Shown: one piece after another, positions 47,649-56,825 of the stretch | Numbering within the stretch: the first letter of the stretch is position 1 | How the letters are laid out: each line of letters opens with the position of its first letter | Assembly (NCBI RefSeq): GCF_040537815.1 | Contig: NZ_JBEWSZ010000001.1 | Location: 1,984,001-2,048,000 of the forward strand | Direction: 5' to 3' | Length of the DNA stretch: 64,000 nucleotides | Source: Mesorhizobium shangrilense | Lineage (GTDB): Bacteria; Pseudomonadota; Alphaproteobacteria; Rhizobiales; Rhizobiaceae | Made by a program: the position numbers and the translations under genes | The notes under the pieces: model-generated | Seen by the model: the letters and a program-made list of their open reading frames with translations, nothing else | Told to the model about the DNA's origin: nothing | The model's database searches: none

Positions 47649-48292
47649 CCAAATCATTGCCCGAACGAAACGAAGCCTTCCGTCCCGGCGAGACGGCACT
47701 GCTGCTCGTCGACATGCAGCGCATCTGGCTGGAGCCGGGCGCCGATCCGTCGCATCCGGAGCGCGGACCTGACCACTATTTCTATCGTCAGACATCGTCG
47801 CAGACGATCCCCAATCAGGAACGCCTGCTGGCGGCCGCGCGGGCCAACGGCGTCGAGGTCATCCACACCATCATCCAGAGCCTGACCGAAGACGGCCGCG
47901 ACCGCTCGCTCGACCACAAGCTGACGCCGATCCATGTCGCGCCCAGCCTTCCCGAAGGCCTGCCAGTGCCGTCGCTGGCGCCGGTCGGCGACGAGATCAT
48001 GCTGCCGAAGACGTCGTCCGGCGTCTTCAATTCGACCAATGTCGACTATCTCTTGAAGAACCTCGGCATTCGCTACCTCGTCGTCGTCGGCGTGCTCACC
48101 GATCAGTGCGTCGACATGACGGTGCGCGACGGCGCCGACCGTGGCTATCTGGTAACCTGCGTATCGGACGCCTGCGCCACCATCACGCAGGAGCGTCACG
48201 ACATCGCGCTCAAGGCCTTTGGCGGTTATTGCTGGGTCACCGATACCGGCACCGTCGTCTCCCGTTTCGAAGGCCTGGGTAAAGCCGCATGA
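47645..48292 (+). CDS. Isochorismatase-family cysteine hydrolase
   Basis: A 215-residue hydrolase. The catalytic Asp lies in ALLLVDMQRIWLEPG, Lys in IMLPKTSSGVFNST, and the Cys nucleophile in VGVLTDQCVDMTVRDGADRG, with a cis-peptide site just before. Family members cleave amides (nicotinamidase, N-carbamoylsarcosine or ureidoacrylate amidases). With its neighbours, an amide or carbamoyl substrate is likely. ATGA overlap with rpiR and with the next gene. Confidence 0.88.
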   Translation: MTKSLPERNEAFRPGETALLLVDMQRIWLEPGADPSHPERGPDHYFYRQTSSQTIPNQERLLAAARANGVEVIHTIIQSLTEDGRDRSLDHKLTPIHVAPSLPEGLPVPSLAPVGDEIMLPKTSSGVFNSTNVDYLLKNLGIRYLVVVGVLTDQCVDMTVRDGADRGYLVTCVSDACATITQERHDIALKAFGGYCWVTDTGTVVSRFEGLGKAA

Positions 48293-49611
48293 CATCGACT
48301 GTCGAACCTCTCGTTGCCGTCGTCACGACCGATCTCTCGGCGGTGACGCGGGGTCGCTTCATCGCCGAAAGCAAGCTGCAGAAGACCGCCGCGACCGGCG
48401 TCGGCTGGTTGCAGGCCAATCTGTCGATGACGCCGTTCAATTCTATCGTCGACCCCAATCCCTGGGGTTCGTCAGGCGACCTGCGGCTGATGCCCGACCT
48501 CGGCGCGCGGTTTCGAACGACGCGGACCGGATCGACGACACCGTTCGACATGGTGGCCGGCAACATCGTCGAACTCGACGGCAGCCCATGGCTTGGCTGC
48601 ACGCGGACCATGCTGAAGGACGCGCTGGCCGAACTGAAAGCCCAAACCGGCCTTTCCGTCATCGCCGCCTTCGAGCACGAATTCCATATCGCCGACGGCG
48701 GCTTCGCCCCGGCGCATTCGATGTCTTTTGCTGCCTTGCGGCGCACGGACCCCTTCGCGCCCAATTTGATGGCGGCACTGGAGGAAGCGGGCATCGGCCC
48801 CGAGGTGGTCATCGCCGAATTCGGCAGCGAACAGTTCGAGGTGACGAACGAACCGGCCGACGCGCTGACAGCAGCGGACCGTGCCGTCGCGATCCGCGAA
48901 ATCACGCGTGAGCTGGCACGCAATGCCGGCTGGCGCGCGAGCTTCGCGCCCAAGATCGCTCCTGATGCGGTCGGCAACGGCGTGCACATTCATTTCAGTT
49001 TCGTCGATGAGGCCGGCAAGCCGGCGACCTACGATCCCGAGCAGCCGGGCGGCCTTTCAACCCTTGCCGGTGCCTTCTGCGCCGGTGTGCTGCGTCACCT
49101 GCCCGCGATCACCGCCATGACGGCGTCAAGTGTGTCGTCCTTCTACAGGCTGAAGCCGCACAGCTGGAGTTCGTCCTACACCTGGCTGGCCGACCGCGAT
49201 CGCGAAGCGACCTTGCGCATCTGCCCGACCGTGACCATCGGCGGACGCGATCCGGCACGGCAATGCAATGTCGAGTACCGGGCCGCCGACGCCACCGGCA
49301 ATCCCTATCTGTCACTGGCGGCAATCGTGCGCGCCGGGCTGGAGGGGCTGAAGGCAAAACTGCCGTCGCCGCCGCTGGTCACCGGCGACCCGACACTGAT
49401 GAGCGAAGCGGAACGGGCACAGCTCGGTCTCGTGCGCCTGCCCGAAACCCTGCTGGCTGCACTGGAGGCACTTCTAGCCGACAGCACCGTCACCGGATGG
49501 TTCGCGCCGGTCTTCATCGAAACCTTCGTCGGGCTTAAGCGACACGAGGCCGAGCGTCTTGCCGGTCTCGATCCGGCCTCGATCTGCGATCTCTACCGGA
49601 CGCTTTATTGA
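48289..49611 (+). CDS. Glutamine-synthetase-like ligase (gamma-glutamylamine synthetase type)
   Basis: A 440-residue GS-family enzyme. The catalytic core has EHEFHIADGG (metal Glu), GVHIHFSFVDEAG, SWSSSYTWLADRDREATLRI (a GS Arg region) and QCNVEYRAADATGNPYLSLA. The pattern matches GlnT/PuuA-like synthetases, which ligate glutamate to amines, rather than housekeeping GlnA: the adenylylation loop is absent. It overlaps both neighbours. The likely role is to protect or activate an amine by gamma-glutamylation. Confidence 0.85.
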   Translation: MTSTVEPLVAVVTTDLSAVTRGRFIAESKLQKTAATGVGWLQANLSMTPFNSIVDPNPWGSSGDLRLMPDLGARFRTTRTGSTTPFDMVAGNIVELDGSPWLGCTRTMLKDALAELKAQTGLSVIAAFEHEFHIADGGFAPAHSMSFAALRRTDPFAPNLMAALEEAGIGPEVVIAEFGSEQFEVTNEPADALTAADRAVAIREITRELARNAGWRASFAPKIAPDAVGNGVHIHFSFVDEAGKPATYDPEQPGGLSTLAGAFCAGVLRHLPAITAMTASSVSSFYRLKPHSWSSSYTWLADRDREATLRICPTVTIGGRDPARQCNVEYRAADATGNPYLSLAAIVRAGLEGLKAKLPSPPLVTGDPTLMSEAERAQLGLVRLPETLLAALEALLADSTVTGWFAPVFIETFVGLKRHEAERLAGLDPASICDLYRTLY

Positions 49612-50378
49612 TGACTCTGCAGAATGAAAAAGACTGGCCCGCAGCAGTCGATGTCCTCAATGAGCACGGGCATTCCGATATCGTCCTGTTGTGCGAGCAT
49701 GCGTCCAATCACATGCCGGCCGAATATGGACAGCTCGGCCTCGATGCCGGTCATCTGCGACGCCACATCGCCTGGGATATCGGTGCCGCCGAGGTGACCC
49801 GCCTGCTGTCCGCACGGCTCGATGCGCCGGCCTTCCTCAGCGGCTATTCGAGGCTGCTGATCGACCTCAACCGGCCTCTGGATACGCAGGGCAGCATTCC
49901 CGTGCTGTCGGAAGACACCGACATCCCCGGCAATGCCGGCCTGGATGCGGAGGAACGAACCCGGCGTGCAGAAATCATGTTCACGCCGTTCCATGACCGG
50001 GTTGCCGCGCATCTGGATCGCCGGGAGAAAAATGGCCGGCCGACGCGGATCGTGACGATCCATTCCTTCACGCCGGTCTTCCTCGGGGTTGCCCGGTCCT
50101 GGCACGCGGGCGTGCTTCATGACCGTGCAAGCGACCTCGCTGAAGCGATCCTGTCGGGACTGCGCACTGATGCGGCGCTCAACGTTTCGGCCAACGTGCC
50201 CTATGTGATCAGCCGCGACGCCGACTATGCGGTGCCTGTCCATGGCGATGATCGCGGCATTCCCGCTGTTCTGATCGAGATCAGGCAGGACCTGCTGTCG
50301 AACCGGTCCGGCATCGAGGAATGGGCGGACCGGCTGGCGGCAGCAATTCCCGTACGGCAAACGGAGACTGTCTCGTGA
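49611..50378 (+). CDS. N-formylglutamate amidohydrolase-like protein
   Basis: A 255-residue metal hydrolase of the FGase family. Signatures are LLCEHASNHMPAEYG, HIAWDIGA, LIDLNRPLD, RIVTIHSFTPVF and VPVHGDDRGIPAVLIEIRQD. HutG-type FGases release formate from N-formylglutamate in histidine breakdown; no other hut gene is here, so it may act on another N-acyl or gamma-glutamyl substrate. ATG 49611 overlaps the previous stop by one base. The next gene starts at GTG 50375 within its stop. Confidence 0.85.
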   Translation: MTLQNEKDWPAAVDVLNEHGHSDIVLLCEHASNHMPAEYGQLGLDAGHLRRHIAWDIGAAEVTRLLSARLDAPAFLSGYSRLLIDLNRPLDTQGSIPVLSEDTDIPGNAGLDAEERTRRAEIMFTPFHDRVAAHLDRREKNGRPTRIVTIHSFTPVFLGVARSWHAGVLHDRASDLAEAILSGLRTDAALNVSANVPYVISRDADYAVPVHGDDRGIPAVLIEIRQDLLSNRSGIEEWADRLAAAIPVRQTETVS

Positions 50379-51691
50379 GCAATCTCAGCCTGCGCGAGCG
50401 CGACGCCGCGACCATTGCCCAGATCGGCAAGCTGCGTTTCTCGCCGCTCAGCGTCATTGGCGGCCGGGGCAACCGGCTGATCGAGGAGGGCGGCCGCTCT
50501 TTGCTCGACCTGTCGGCATCCGCCGGCCCGGCGGTGCTCGGCTACGGCCATCCGGCCATCGTCGAGGCGGTCGAGTCCTCCGTTCGCAACATGGCGGGCG
50601 CCAGCCTGCTGCTCTATCCGAACGAACCCGCAGTCTCGCTGGCCGAGCGATTGCTGGCAATCACGCCCCGAGAAGGCGAACGGCGCGTCTGGTTCGGCCA
50701 TTCCGGGTCGGACGCTAATGACTGCGCCGTGCGCGTGCTGCAGGCGGCCACCGGCCGCTCGCGCTTCATCTCCTTCATCGGCTCCTATCACGGCAATCTT
50801 TCCGGTTCGATGGGCATCAGCGGCCACACCGCCATGACGCATACGCTGCCGAGGCCGGGCGTGCTGCTGCTCCCCTACCCCGATCCGTACCGGCCGAACT
50901 TCAGCGGCGAGGACGTGCTTGCCCTGCTCGATTATCAGTTCGAGACCACCTGCCCGCCACATCAGGTCGCGGCTGTCTTCATCGAGCCGCTGATGTCGGA
51001 TGGCGGCCTGATCGTGCCGCCGCCCGGTTTCCTCAAGGCGTTGCAGGAGCGCTGCCGCAAGCACGGCATCAGGATCGTCGTCGACGAGGTCAAGGTCGGC
51101 CTTGCCCGCACAGGCATGATGCACGGCTTCCAGCATGAAGGACTTGAGCCGGACATGGTCGTCTTCGGCAAGGGCATCGGCGGCGGCCTGCCACTGTCGG
51201 CGGTGGTCGGGCCAAAAGAGATCATGGACCACGCGCCCGCCTTCGCGCTGCAGACGACCGCCGGCAATCCCGTCGCGACTTCCGCTGGCAATGCGGTGCT
51301 GAAGACGATCGAGAACGAAGGCTTGGTCGAGCGCTCGGCGCGGACAGGGAAACTCTTCGCCGATGCGCTGCGGGCGCTTGCCGCAAAGCACGAGATCATC
51401 GGCGACGTGCGCGGGCGCGGTCTCGCCATCGGCGTCGATCTGGTCAAGGACCGCAAGACGCGGGAGCCGGTCGCAGCGACCACGACCGCGAAGATAATCT
51501 ATCGCGGTTATGAACTGGGTGCCGCCTTCAGCTATGTCGGGCTGAAAGCCAACGTGCTCGAATTCATGCCGCCGCTGACGCTGACCGAGGATGAGGTGGC
51601 AGAGGGCGTGGCGATCGTCGATCAGGCGATCGTCGACGTGAATGCCGGCAAGGTGGCGGATGCGGATGTCGCCTCATTCATGATGTGGTGA
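50375..51691 (+). CDS. Class III (omega) aminotransferase
   Basis: A 438-residue fold-type I PLP enzyme. The cofactor lysine is in MVVFGKGIGGGLPLSAVVG; IRIVVDEVKVGLARTG holds the pyridine-nitrogen Asp; SYHGNLSGSMGISGHT is the PLP phosphate/ring region. The class includes GABA and polyamine aminotransferases (PuuE-like) and other amine:pyruvate transferases. GTG 50375 overlaps the preceding stop (GTGA) after ACGGAGA. It is the last gene of the operon. Confidence 0.9.
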   Translation: MSNLSLRERDAATIAQIGKLRFSPLSVIGGRGNRLIEEGGRSLLDLSASAGPAVLGYGHPAIVEAVESSVRNMAGASLLLYPNEPAVSLAERLLAITPREGERRVWFGHSGSDANDCAVRVLQAATGRSRFISFIGSYHGNLSGSMGISGHTAMTHTLPRPGVLLLPYPDPYRPNFSGEDVLALLDYQFETTCPPHQVAAVFIEPLMSDGGLIVPPPGFLKALQERCRKHGIRIVVDEVKVGLARTGMMHGFQHEGLEPDMVVFGKGIGGGLPLSAVVGPKEIMDHAPAFALQTTAGNPVATSAGNAVLKTIENEGLVERSARTGKLFADALRALAAKHEIIGDVRGRGLAIGVDLVKDRKTREPVAATTTAKIIYRGYELGAAFSYVGLKANVLEFMPPLTLTEDEVAEGVAIVDQAIVDVNAGKVADADVASFMMW

Positions 51692-51783
51692 GAGCGACCT
51701 CGCCGCGATTATTAAGAGATTTCCGCCAATTCGTCGACGCTGAGTGCCTTCCTTGACCTGTCGCAGCTCGACCCGGTTACGGC

Positions 51784-52470
51784 TTACCCCAACCACTTCT
51801 CGTAGTCGGACACCAGCAGGTGCACCGGAGCAACATCCTCATCGATGTTGGAGAACCGGCCGATCGGCTCGCGGAAGACGTTGTCGGTGAGGTCGTCATT
51901 GACGGTCGACACCTCGCCGATCAGGACATCCTTGCCCTCGGCCCAGAAGGCATGCCAGACGCCCGGCAACAGCGTAACGCTCTGGCCGGGGTCGAGCTTG
52001 AGCAGCCCGCCCGCCGGCAGCCTGTGGATGGTTCCGTCGACAGGCACCGACACCTCGGCCTTCGGATCGATGCCGCCGTCGCGATCGTGCATGAACAGTT
52101 CGAGCACCAGCTTGCCGCCGCCGCGGTTGATGATGTCCTCGGCCTTGATGTTGTGGCGATGCATCGGCGACAGCTGGTCCTTGCGCGAGATCATGATCTT
52201 CTCGGCATAGAGCATGCCCATGCCCTTCTTCATGTCCTCGTAGCGCCCGTTGCGAACGGTGAACAGGAAGAGGCCGAGCTCCTTGAATTTCTCCTGGCCG
52301 TAATCGGTGATGTCCCAGCCGAGTCGCGAGGTGAACACGGCCGAGGAATCGACCTGACGCGCCTTCATCTCTTCCGGCGACCAGTAGGCGAAGGGTGGCA
52401 TGATGTAGCCGAACGAGCGGATGAACGCGTCGGCTTCGCGGATGATGTCGTTGATGGCGGAGCGTTTCAT
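51784..52470 (-). CDS. D-lyxose isomerase-family cupin
   Basis: A 228-residue cupin. Metal-binding residues fit SPMHRHNIKAED (H, H), KLVLELFMHD (E) and LLPGVWHAFWAEG (H). The pattern matches D-lyxose/D-mannose ketol-isomerases; conversion of D-lyxose to D-xylulose would be its family reaction, but the physiological sugar is not known. ATG 52470 is favoured because GAAGGA lies 8 nt upstream. It is divergent from the D-threonine-aldolase-like gene across 187 bp. Confidence 0.8.
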   Translation of the reverse strand: MKRSAINDIIREADAFIRSFGYIMPPFAYWSPEEMKARQVDSSAVFTSRLGWDITDYGQEKFKELGLFLFTVRNGRYEDMKKGMGMLYAEKIMISRKDQLSPMHRHNIKAEDIINRGGGKLVLELFMHDRDGGIDPKAEVSVPVDGTIHRLPAGGLLKLDPGQSVTLLPGVWHAFWAEGKDVLIGEVSTVNDDLTDNVFREPIGRFSNIDEDVAPVHLLVSDYEKWLG

Positions 52471-52657
52471 GATCATGGTCCTTCGTGTCGACTTGTCTGG
52501 CAAATCGCATAGCCGAACGCCGTTGCGGTGTCGATCCATCTTGCCTTTCGAGCCCCTGCCCGTTGCGCGCATGGACCACAGATCCGAGCCGCTGGCAGCG
52601 TGACATCGCGCGCTTTCAGGGTCATAACCCATCCAAATTTTCACAGGACGACAGACG

Positions 52658-53716
52658 ATGCCGACCATCCATGATCTCGATACGCCGTCGATCCTGATCG
52701 ACGCCGCGCGCGCTGAAGCCAACATCGCCCGTGCGCAGGCCCATGCCGACCGCCAGGGATTGAAGCTGAGACCGCATATCAAGACCCACAAGCTGCCCTA
52801 CTGGGCGAAGAAACAGGTCGCGGCAGGCGCCGTCGGCATCACCTGCCAGAAGATCGGCGAGGTCGAGGTGATGGCCGATGCCGGGCTGACCGACATCTTC
52901 CTCCCCTACAACATTCTCGGGCGCGCCAAGCTCGAGCGCTTGCTGGCGCTGCATCGCCGCGTGACGCTGTCGGTGACCGCCGATAGTCTGGACACGATCG
53001 AGGGGCTCGCCGCCACCTTCACCGATGGCGGTCATCGCCTGCCGGTGCTGGTGGAGTGCGATACCGGCATGGGCCGTTGCGGCGTCCAGTCGGCAAGCGA
53101 AGCCGTTGCACTGGCAAGGCAGATCGACAAGGCCGGCGGCCTCGCCTTCGGTGGCTTGATGACCTACCCAGCGGCCGGCCGCGCCGAAGAGGCCGAGGCG
53201 TGGCTGGCCGATGCCAAGCAAGCGTTGGCTGCATCGGGGCTCGCCTGCGAGCGCATCTCCAGCGGCGGCACCCCAGACATGTGGCGCTCCAGCAATACAT
53301 CGGTCGTCACCGAATATCGCCCGGGCACTTACATCTATCTCGACCGTTATCAGGTCGCCAAAGGCGTGGGCGGCATCGACGATTGCGCGCTGACGGTGCT
53401 GTCGACGGTGGTCAGCCACCCGACATCGACGCGCGCCATACTTGATGCCGGCAGCAAGGCTCTGTCCAGCGACACGCTGGGACTCAAGGATTTTGGCGAG
53501 TTGCTCGGCGCTCCCGATGCAAGGGTCACCGGCCTCAGCGAAGAACATGGCACTGTCACGCTCTCGGGCGACGCGAAGCTGCGCATCGGTGATCGCGTCC
53601 GCGTGGTGCCCGACCATTGCTGCGTCGTCACCAACCTGTTCAACCAGGTCAATCTGATCGACGGGGAAAAAGTGCTGGAAACACTGCCGCTGGCAGCCCG
53701 CGGCCGGATGGGCTGA
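52658..53716 (+). CDS. D-threonine aldolase/D-serine dehydratase-family PLP enzyme
   Basis: A 352-residue fold-type III PLP enzyme. The N-terminal barrel has the cofactor lysine in RPHIKTHKLPYWAKKQ, and CDTGMGRCGVQS and SSGGTPDMWRSS for PLP. The C-terminal metal site PDHCCVVTN (H, C) is characteristic of the DSD1/DTA group, which cleave or dehydrate D-beta-hydroxy amino acids with a divalent metal. ATG 52658 gives a full-length protein. It converges with ccmC. Confidence 0.88.
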   Translation: MPTIHDLDTPSILIDAARAEANIARAQAHADRQGLKLRPHIKTHKLPYWAKKQVAAGAVGITCQKIGEVEVMADAGLTDIFLPYNILGRAKLERLLALHRRVTLSVTADSLDTIEGLAATFTDGGHRLPVLVECDTGMGRCGVQSASEAVALARQIDKAGGLAFGGLMTYPAAGRAEEAEAWLADAKQALAASGLACERISSGGTPDMWRSSNTSVVTEYRPGTYIYLDRYQVAKGVGGIDDCALTVLSTVVSHPTSTRAILDAGSKALSSDTLGLKDFGELLGAPDARVTGLSEEHGTVTLSGDAKLRIGDRVRVVPDHCCVVTNLFNQVNLIDGEKVLETLPLAARGRMG

Positions 53717-53742
53717 ACCAAGCGTCTTTCAGGTACAGAATC

Positions 53743-54507
53743 TCAGACCGGTTGGCGTTCGGCCTGCCGTGCCGCGACGCGGCGCATGGCAATGACGCGA
53801 CGGCGGCGGATCTCGGTGCGCATCGCCATAAGATGCAGCGCGAAGAACAGCACCGTGAAACCAACGGCCATGACCAGCAGCGGCCAAAGCAGGCTTGGGT
53901 CGATCGTCGGGCCACCAAGCCGGAACACGGACGCTGGCTGGTGCAGCGTGTTCCACCAGTCGACCGAGAATTTGATGATCGGGATGTTGATGAAGCCTAC
54001 CAGCGTGATGATGGCGGCGGCCCAAGCGGCGCGTCCGGCATCGTCGAGCGCGCGGGTCAGCGCGATGATGCCGAGATACATCAGGAACAGCACGAACACC
54101 GAGGTCAGCCGCGCGTCCCACACCCACCATGTGCCCCACATCGGCTTGCCCCAGATCGAACCGGTGATCAGTGCAAGCGCCGTAAACGTGGCGCCGATCG
54201 GTGCCGCGGATTTGAGCGCGACATCGGCCAGCGGATGGCGCCAGACCAACGTGCCCAGCGCCGATACAGCCATCAGCGTGTAGCACATCATGGCGAGCCA
54301 GGCGAAGGGCACGTGGATGTACATGATGCGCACCGTGATGCCTTGCTGGAAATCCTCAGGTGCCGCGAAGCTCATATAGAGCCCGACAGCAAGGACAAGC
54401 GCGGCAATCCCCGCCAGCCACGGCACGACCTTGTCGGCCAGCCCGACGAAGCGCGTCGGGTTGGCGAGATCGGTCCAGTCGCTCAGGCGTGAAGAGGTAT
54501 CGCTCAT
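53743..54507 (-). CDS. ccmC: Heme exporter membrane protein CcmC
   Basis: A 254-residue, six-helix inner-membrane protein of cytochrome c maturation system I. The tryptophan-rich WWD domain is WGTWWVWDARLTSVFVLFL, flanked by the two heme-ligand histidine regions YIHVPFAWLAMM and NTLHQPASVFR. It presents heme to CcmE on the periplasmic side. No ccmA, ccmB, ccmD, ccmE or ccmG is adjacent in this window, although these usually cluster. A ccmD too small to be obvious is not seen downstream. Confidence 0.93.
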   Translation of the reverse strand: MSDTSSRLSDWTDLANPTRFVGLADKVVPWLAGIAALVLAVGLYMSFAAPEDFQQGITVRIMYIHVPFAWLAMMCYTLMAVSALGTLVWRHPLADVALKSAAPIGATFTALALITGSIWGKPMWGTWWVWDARLTSVFVLFLMYLGIIALTRALDDAGRAAWAAAIITLVGFINIPIIKFSVDWWNTLHQPASVFRLGGPTIDPSLLWPLLVMAVGFTVLFFALHLMAMRTEIRRRRVIAMRRVAARQAERQPV

Positions 54508-54567
54508 GCGACTTTACATAGACCGACAGCGCGATTGGGGCAATCGAGCGGTGGTGTCACAGGCGGC

Positions 54568-54601
54568 GTTCTTCCTTGTCCCTCGCGGGAGAAGGAAGAA
54601 C
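54568..54601. repeat. Almost perfect 34-bp palindrome between ndvA and ccmC
   Basis: GTTCTTCCTT-G-TCCC and GGGA-G-AAGGAAGAAC pair over 14 bp with one G/G mismatch around TCGC. It lies 10 bp beyond the ndvA stop. No T-run follows, so it may be a dispersed palindrome that also stabilises the 3' end. Confidence 0.6.
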
Positions 54602-54611
54602 CAACATCTGC

Positions 54612-56390
54612 TCAGGCGGCTTCTTCCTGCTGCTGGACCGTGCGGCTGAGGCGGCGAACCTCCTCGTCGTTGAGCAGGCCGCCGGCGCGCAGCAGGCTGG
54701 CGAAGCGGCCGTTGCGCAGCGACAGTTCAGCGAAGCCGCCCATTTCGATCACCCTGCCCTTGTCCATGAACACGACCAGATCGGCGTCGCGGACAGTGGT
54801 CAGGCGGTGCGCGATGATGAAGGTGGTGCGGTCGCGCCTGAGTTCATCGATAGCTTCCTTGACGCGGTCCTCGGTCTCGACATCGAGGGCGCTGGTCGCT
54901 TCGTCGAGCACCAGGATCGGGGCGTCCTTCAGCACGGCGCGGGCAATAGCGATACGCTGACGCTCACCGCCCGAAAGCTGGCCGCCACGTTCGCCAACCA
55001 GCGTGTCGTAGCCGCTGCTTTTGGACAGTATGAAGTCCTGCGCGGCAGCCGCATTGGCGGCGGCGTGGATCTCGTCATTGGTCGCATCGGCACGGCCGAC
55101 TCGGATATTGTCCTCGATCGAGCGGTTGAGCAGGCCTGCGTCCTGGAACACGGTGGCGATCGAATGGCGCAGCGACTTGCGGGTCACCGTGCGAGTGTCG
55201 ACGCCGTCAATCAGGATACGGCCATGGGACGGTGAGAAGACGCGCTGCAGCAGATTGATGAGCGTGGTCTTGCCGGCGCCGGTCGGTCCGACGATGGCGA
55301 CAGTCTGGCCGGCCAGAACCTCAAACGACACGTCGTCGATGCCCTGGCCCGAATTGGCGAATTCGAAGCCGACATTCTCGAAGCGGACATGACCGGTGAC
55401 ATTGGCGAGATCGCGCAAGCCGTCCGGCTCGGCGGCATCGGCCGCGGAGTCCTCGAGCTGGTAGAAATCTTCTAGCTTGGCGCGCGCCTCGGAAATCTGG
55501 TTGGCGAAGGCCGACATCTGGTCGAGGCGAGCAATCAGCATCGTGGCAAAGCCGGTGAAGGCAATCACATCGCCGATACCCAACTGACCATGAGTCACGA
55601 GATAGGAGCCGATCGACAACACGATCAGCATCGAGATTGCCGATGATAGACGGTGCAAGGCATTGGCCAGCGCCCACCAGTCGAGCACAGGGTTCTGTGC
55701 GTCCAGCAGGTTCTTGACATAGCGCCTCAGCGTCTCGGCTTCGAGACCGAGACGGTTGTAGCTCTGCAGAACCGCGACGTTGCTGACCGAATCCGTTACA
55801 TGAGCGAAGACCTGATGATAATGACGCTCTACGGCCGCTTGGCCCGCCTTGGTGCGGCGCATTACCATCCGACCGATGCCGACATAGAGCAGTCCGAGGC
55901 CAAGCAGCACCAGCGACATGCGCAGGTCCATGCTGATCGCGGTCGGGACCAGCAGTACGAGGGCGACAGCCGTGGAAAGGTGCTGGCGCATGAATTCAAG
56001 CCAGAGGCTGAACAGGGTTTCGACGGCGCGCAGCAGCGTGTGCAACGCATTGGAGGTGCCGTGCTGATGGTGCCAGGCGAGCGGCATAGTGATCACGCGC
56101 TCGAAGGACTGGCACAGAACCTCGCTGCGCCGCGCATGGGCAAAGCGGTCAGCGCCGCGCGCCACCATGACGAAAGCAACGATGTTGAAGGCGCCGAGAC
56201 CGGCCCACATGACCAGCGTGGTGAAGACAGAGCCGCGTTCGGAGATAGCGCCAATGACGCGACCAAACATAATCGGCTCGAGAAGCGCTACGATGGCGAG
56301 CGCGACATTCGCGCCGCAGATCAGAGCGACGCGTTTCTTGTCGGCAGCGAGATAACCGAGCGCTCTCCAGTAGATTTGCAGAAGGGACAC
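54612..56390 (-). CDS. ndvA: Cyclic beta-1,2-glucan exporter
   Basis: A 592-residue ABC half-transporter (ChvA/NdvA) that moves cyclic beta-1,2-glucan to the periplasm for osmotic adaptation and nodule invasion. The N-terminal six-helix domain starts LLQIYWRALGYLAADKKR. The ATPase has Walker A VGPTGAGKTTLINLL, signature LSGGERQRIAIARAVL, Walker B ILVLDEATSALD and H-loop IIAHRLTT. It starts with GTG 56390 after GGAG. It lies downstream of ndvB on the same strand. Confidence 0.95.
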   Translation of the reverse strand: MSLLQIYWRALGYLAADKKRVALICGANVALAIVALLEPIMFGRVIGAISERGSVFTTLVMWAGLGAFNIVAFVMVARGADRFAHARRSEVLCQSFERVITMPLAWHHQHGTSNALHTLLRAVETLFSLWLEFMRQHLSTAVALVLLVPTAISMDLRMSLVLLGLGLLYVGIGRMVMRRTKAGQAAVERHYHQVFAHVTDSVSNVAVLQSYNRLGLEAETLRRYVKNLLDAQNPVLDWWALANALHRLSSAISMLIVLSIGSYLVTHGQLGIGDVIAFTGFATMLIARLDQMSAFANQISEARAKLEDFYQLEDSAADAAEPDGLRDLANVTGHVRFENVGFEFANSGQGIDDVSFEVLAGQTVAIVGPTGAGKTTLINLLQRVFSPSHGRILIDGVDTRTVTRKSLRHSIATVFQDAGLLNRSIEDNIRVGRADATNDEIHAAANAAAAQDFILSKSSGYDTLVGERGGQLSGGERQRIAIARAVLKDAPILVLDEATSALDVETEDRVKEAIDELRRDRTTFIIAHRLTTVRDADLVVFMDKGRVIEMGGFAELSLRNGRFASLLRAGGLLNDEEVRRLSRTVQQQEEAA

Positions 56391-56825
56391 CGCAGCTACT
56401 CCGCCAAACTATTTGTGCACTGCATCATTTCATGACTCGTATCGGGTCATTCGTCGCAAAACAATGCCCGTCTACAGCTTCCGTTCCCATTTCGCGAACA
56501 AAAGATAGCGACGTTCCGAAATCTGCCGTGATCAGCTAACGGACTGAGATAAAAGGTGAAATGTCAGCGGTGCGGCAAAATCATGGCAATCAGATAGTGC
56601 TGCCGCAATTTTAATCAATGAAGGTTCCCGAGAAGCTCCAAAAATCGCGATTACTCCGTCGAAACAAGATCACGCATGTATTGGGAAGGCGAACCTTTGC
56701 CGGAAGCCGCGCATTCTCGATGGTGCAAGGGGCAGGCTAAGCCATTGAATCTAAACGAACGGCCCGAAAATCGATCACGATCTTCGAGCCGTTGCGTTAG
56801 CGCTCCCCGAATTCCCCGCCGTTTT
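56391..56825 (-). promoter_or_regulatory. ndvB-ndvA intergenic region
   Basis: The 435 bp between the ndvB stop and the ndvA start must hold the ndvA promoter or an mRNA leader. A short stem (CCCGCC at 56815-56820, GGCGGG at 56829-56834) lies across the ndvB stop. AT-rich sequence near 56600 might be a promoter, but none can be assigned. Confidence 0.4.
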
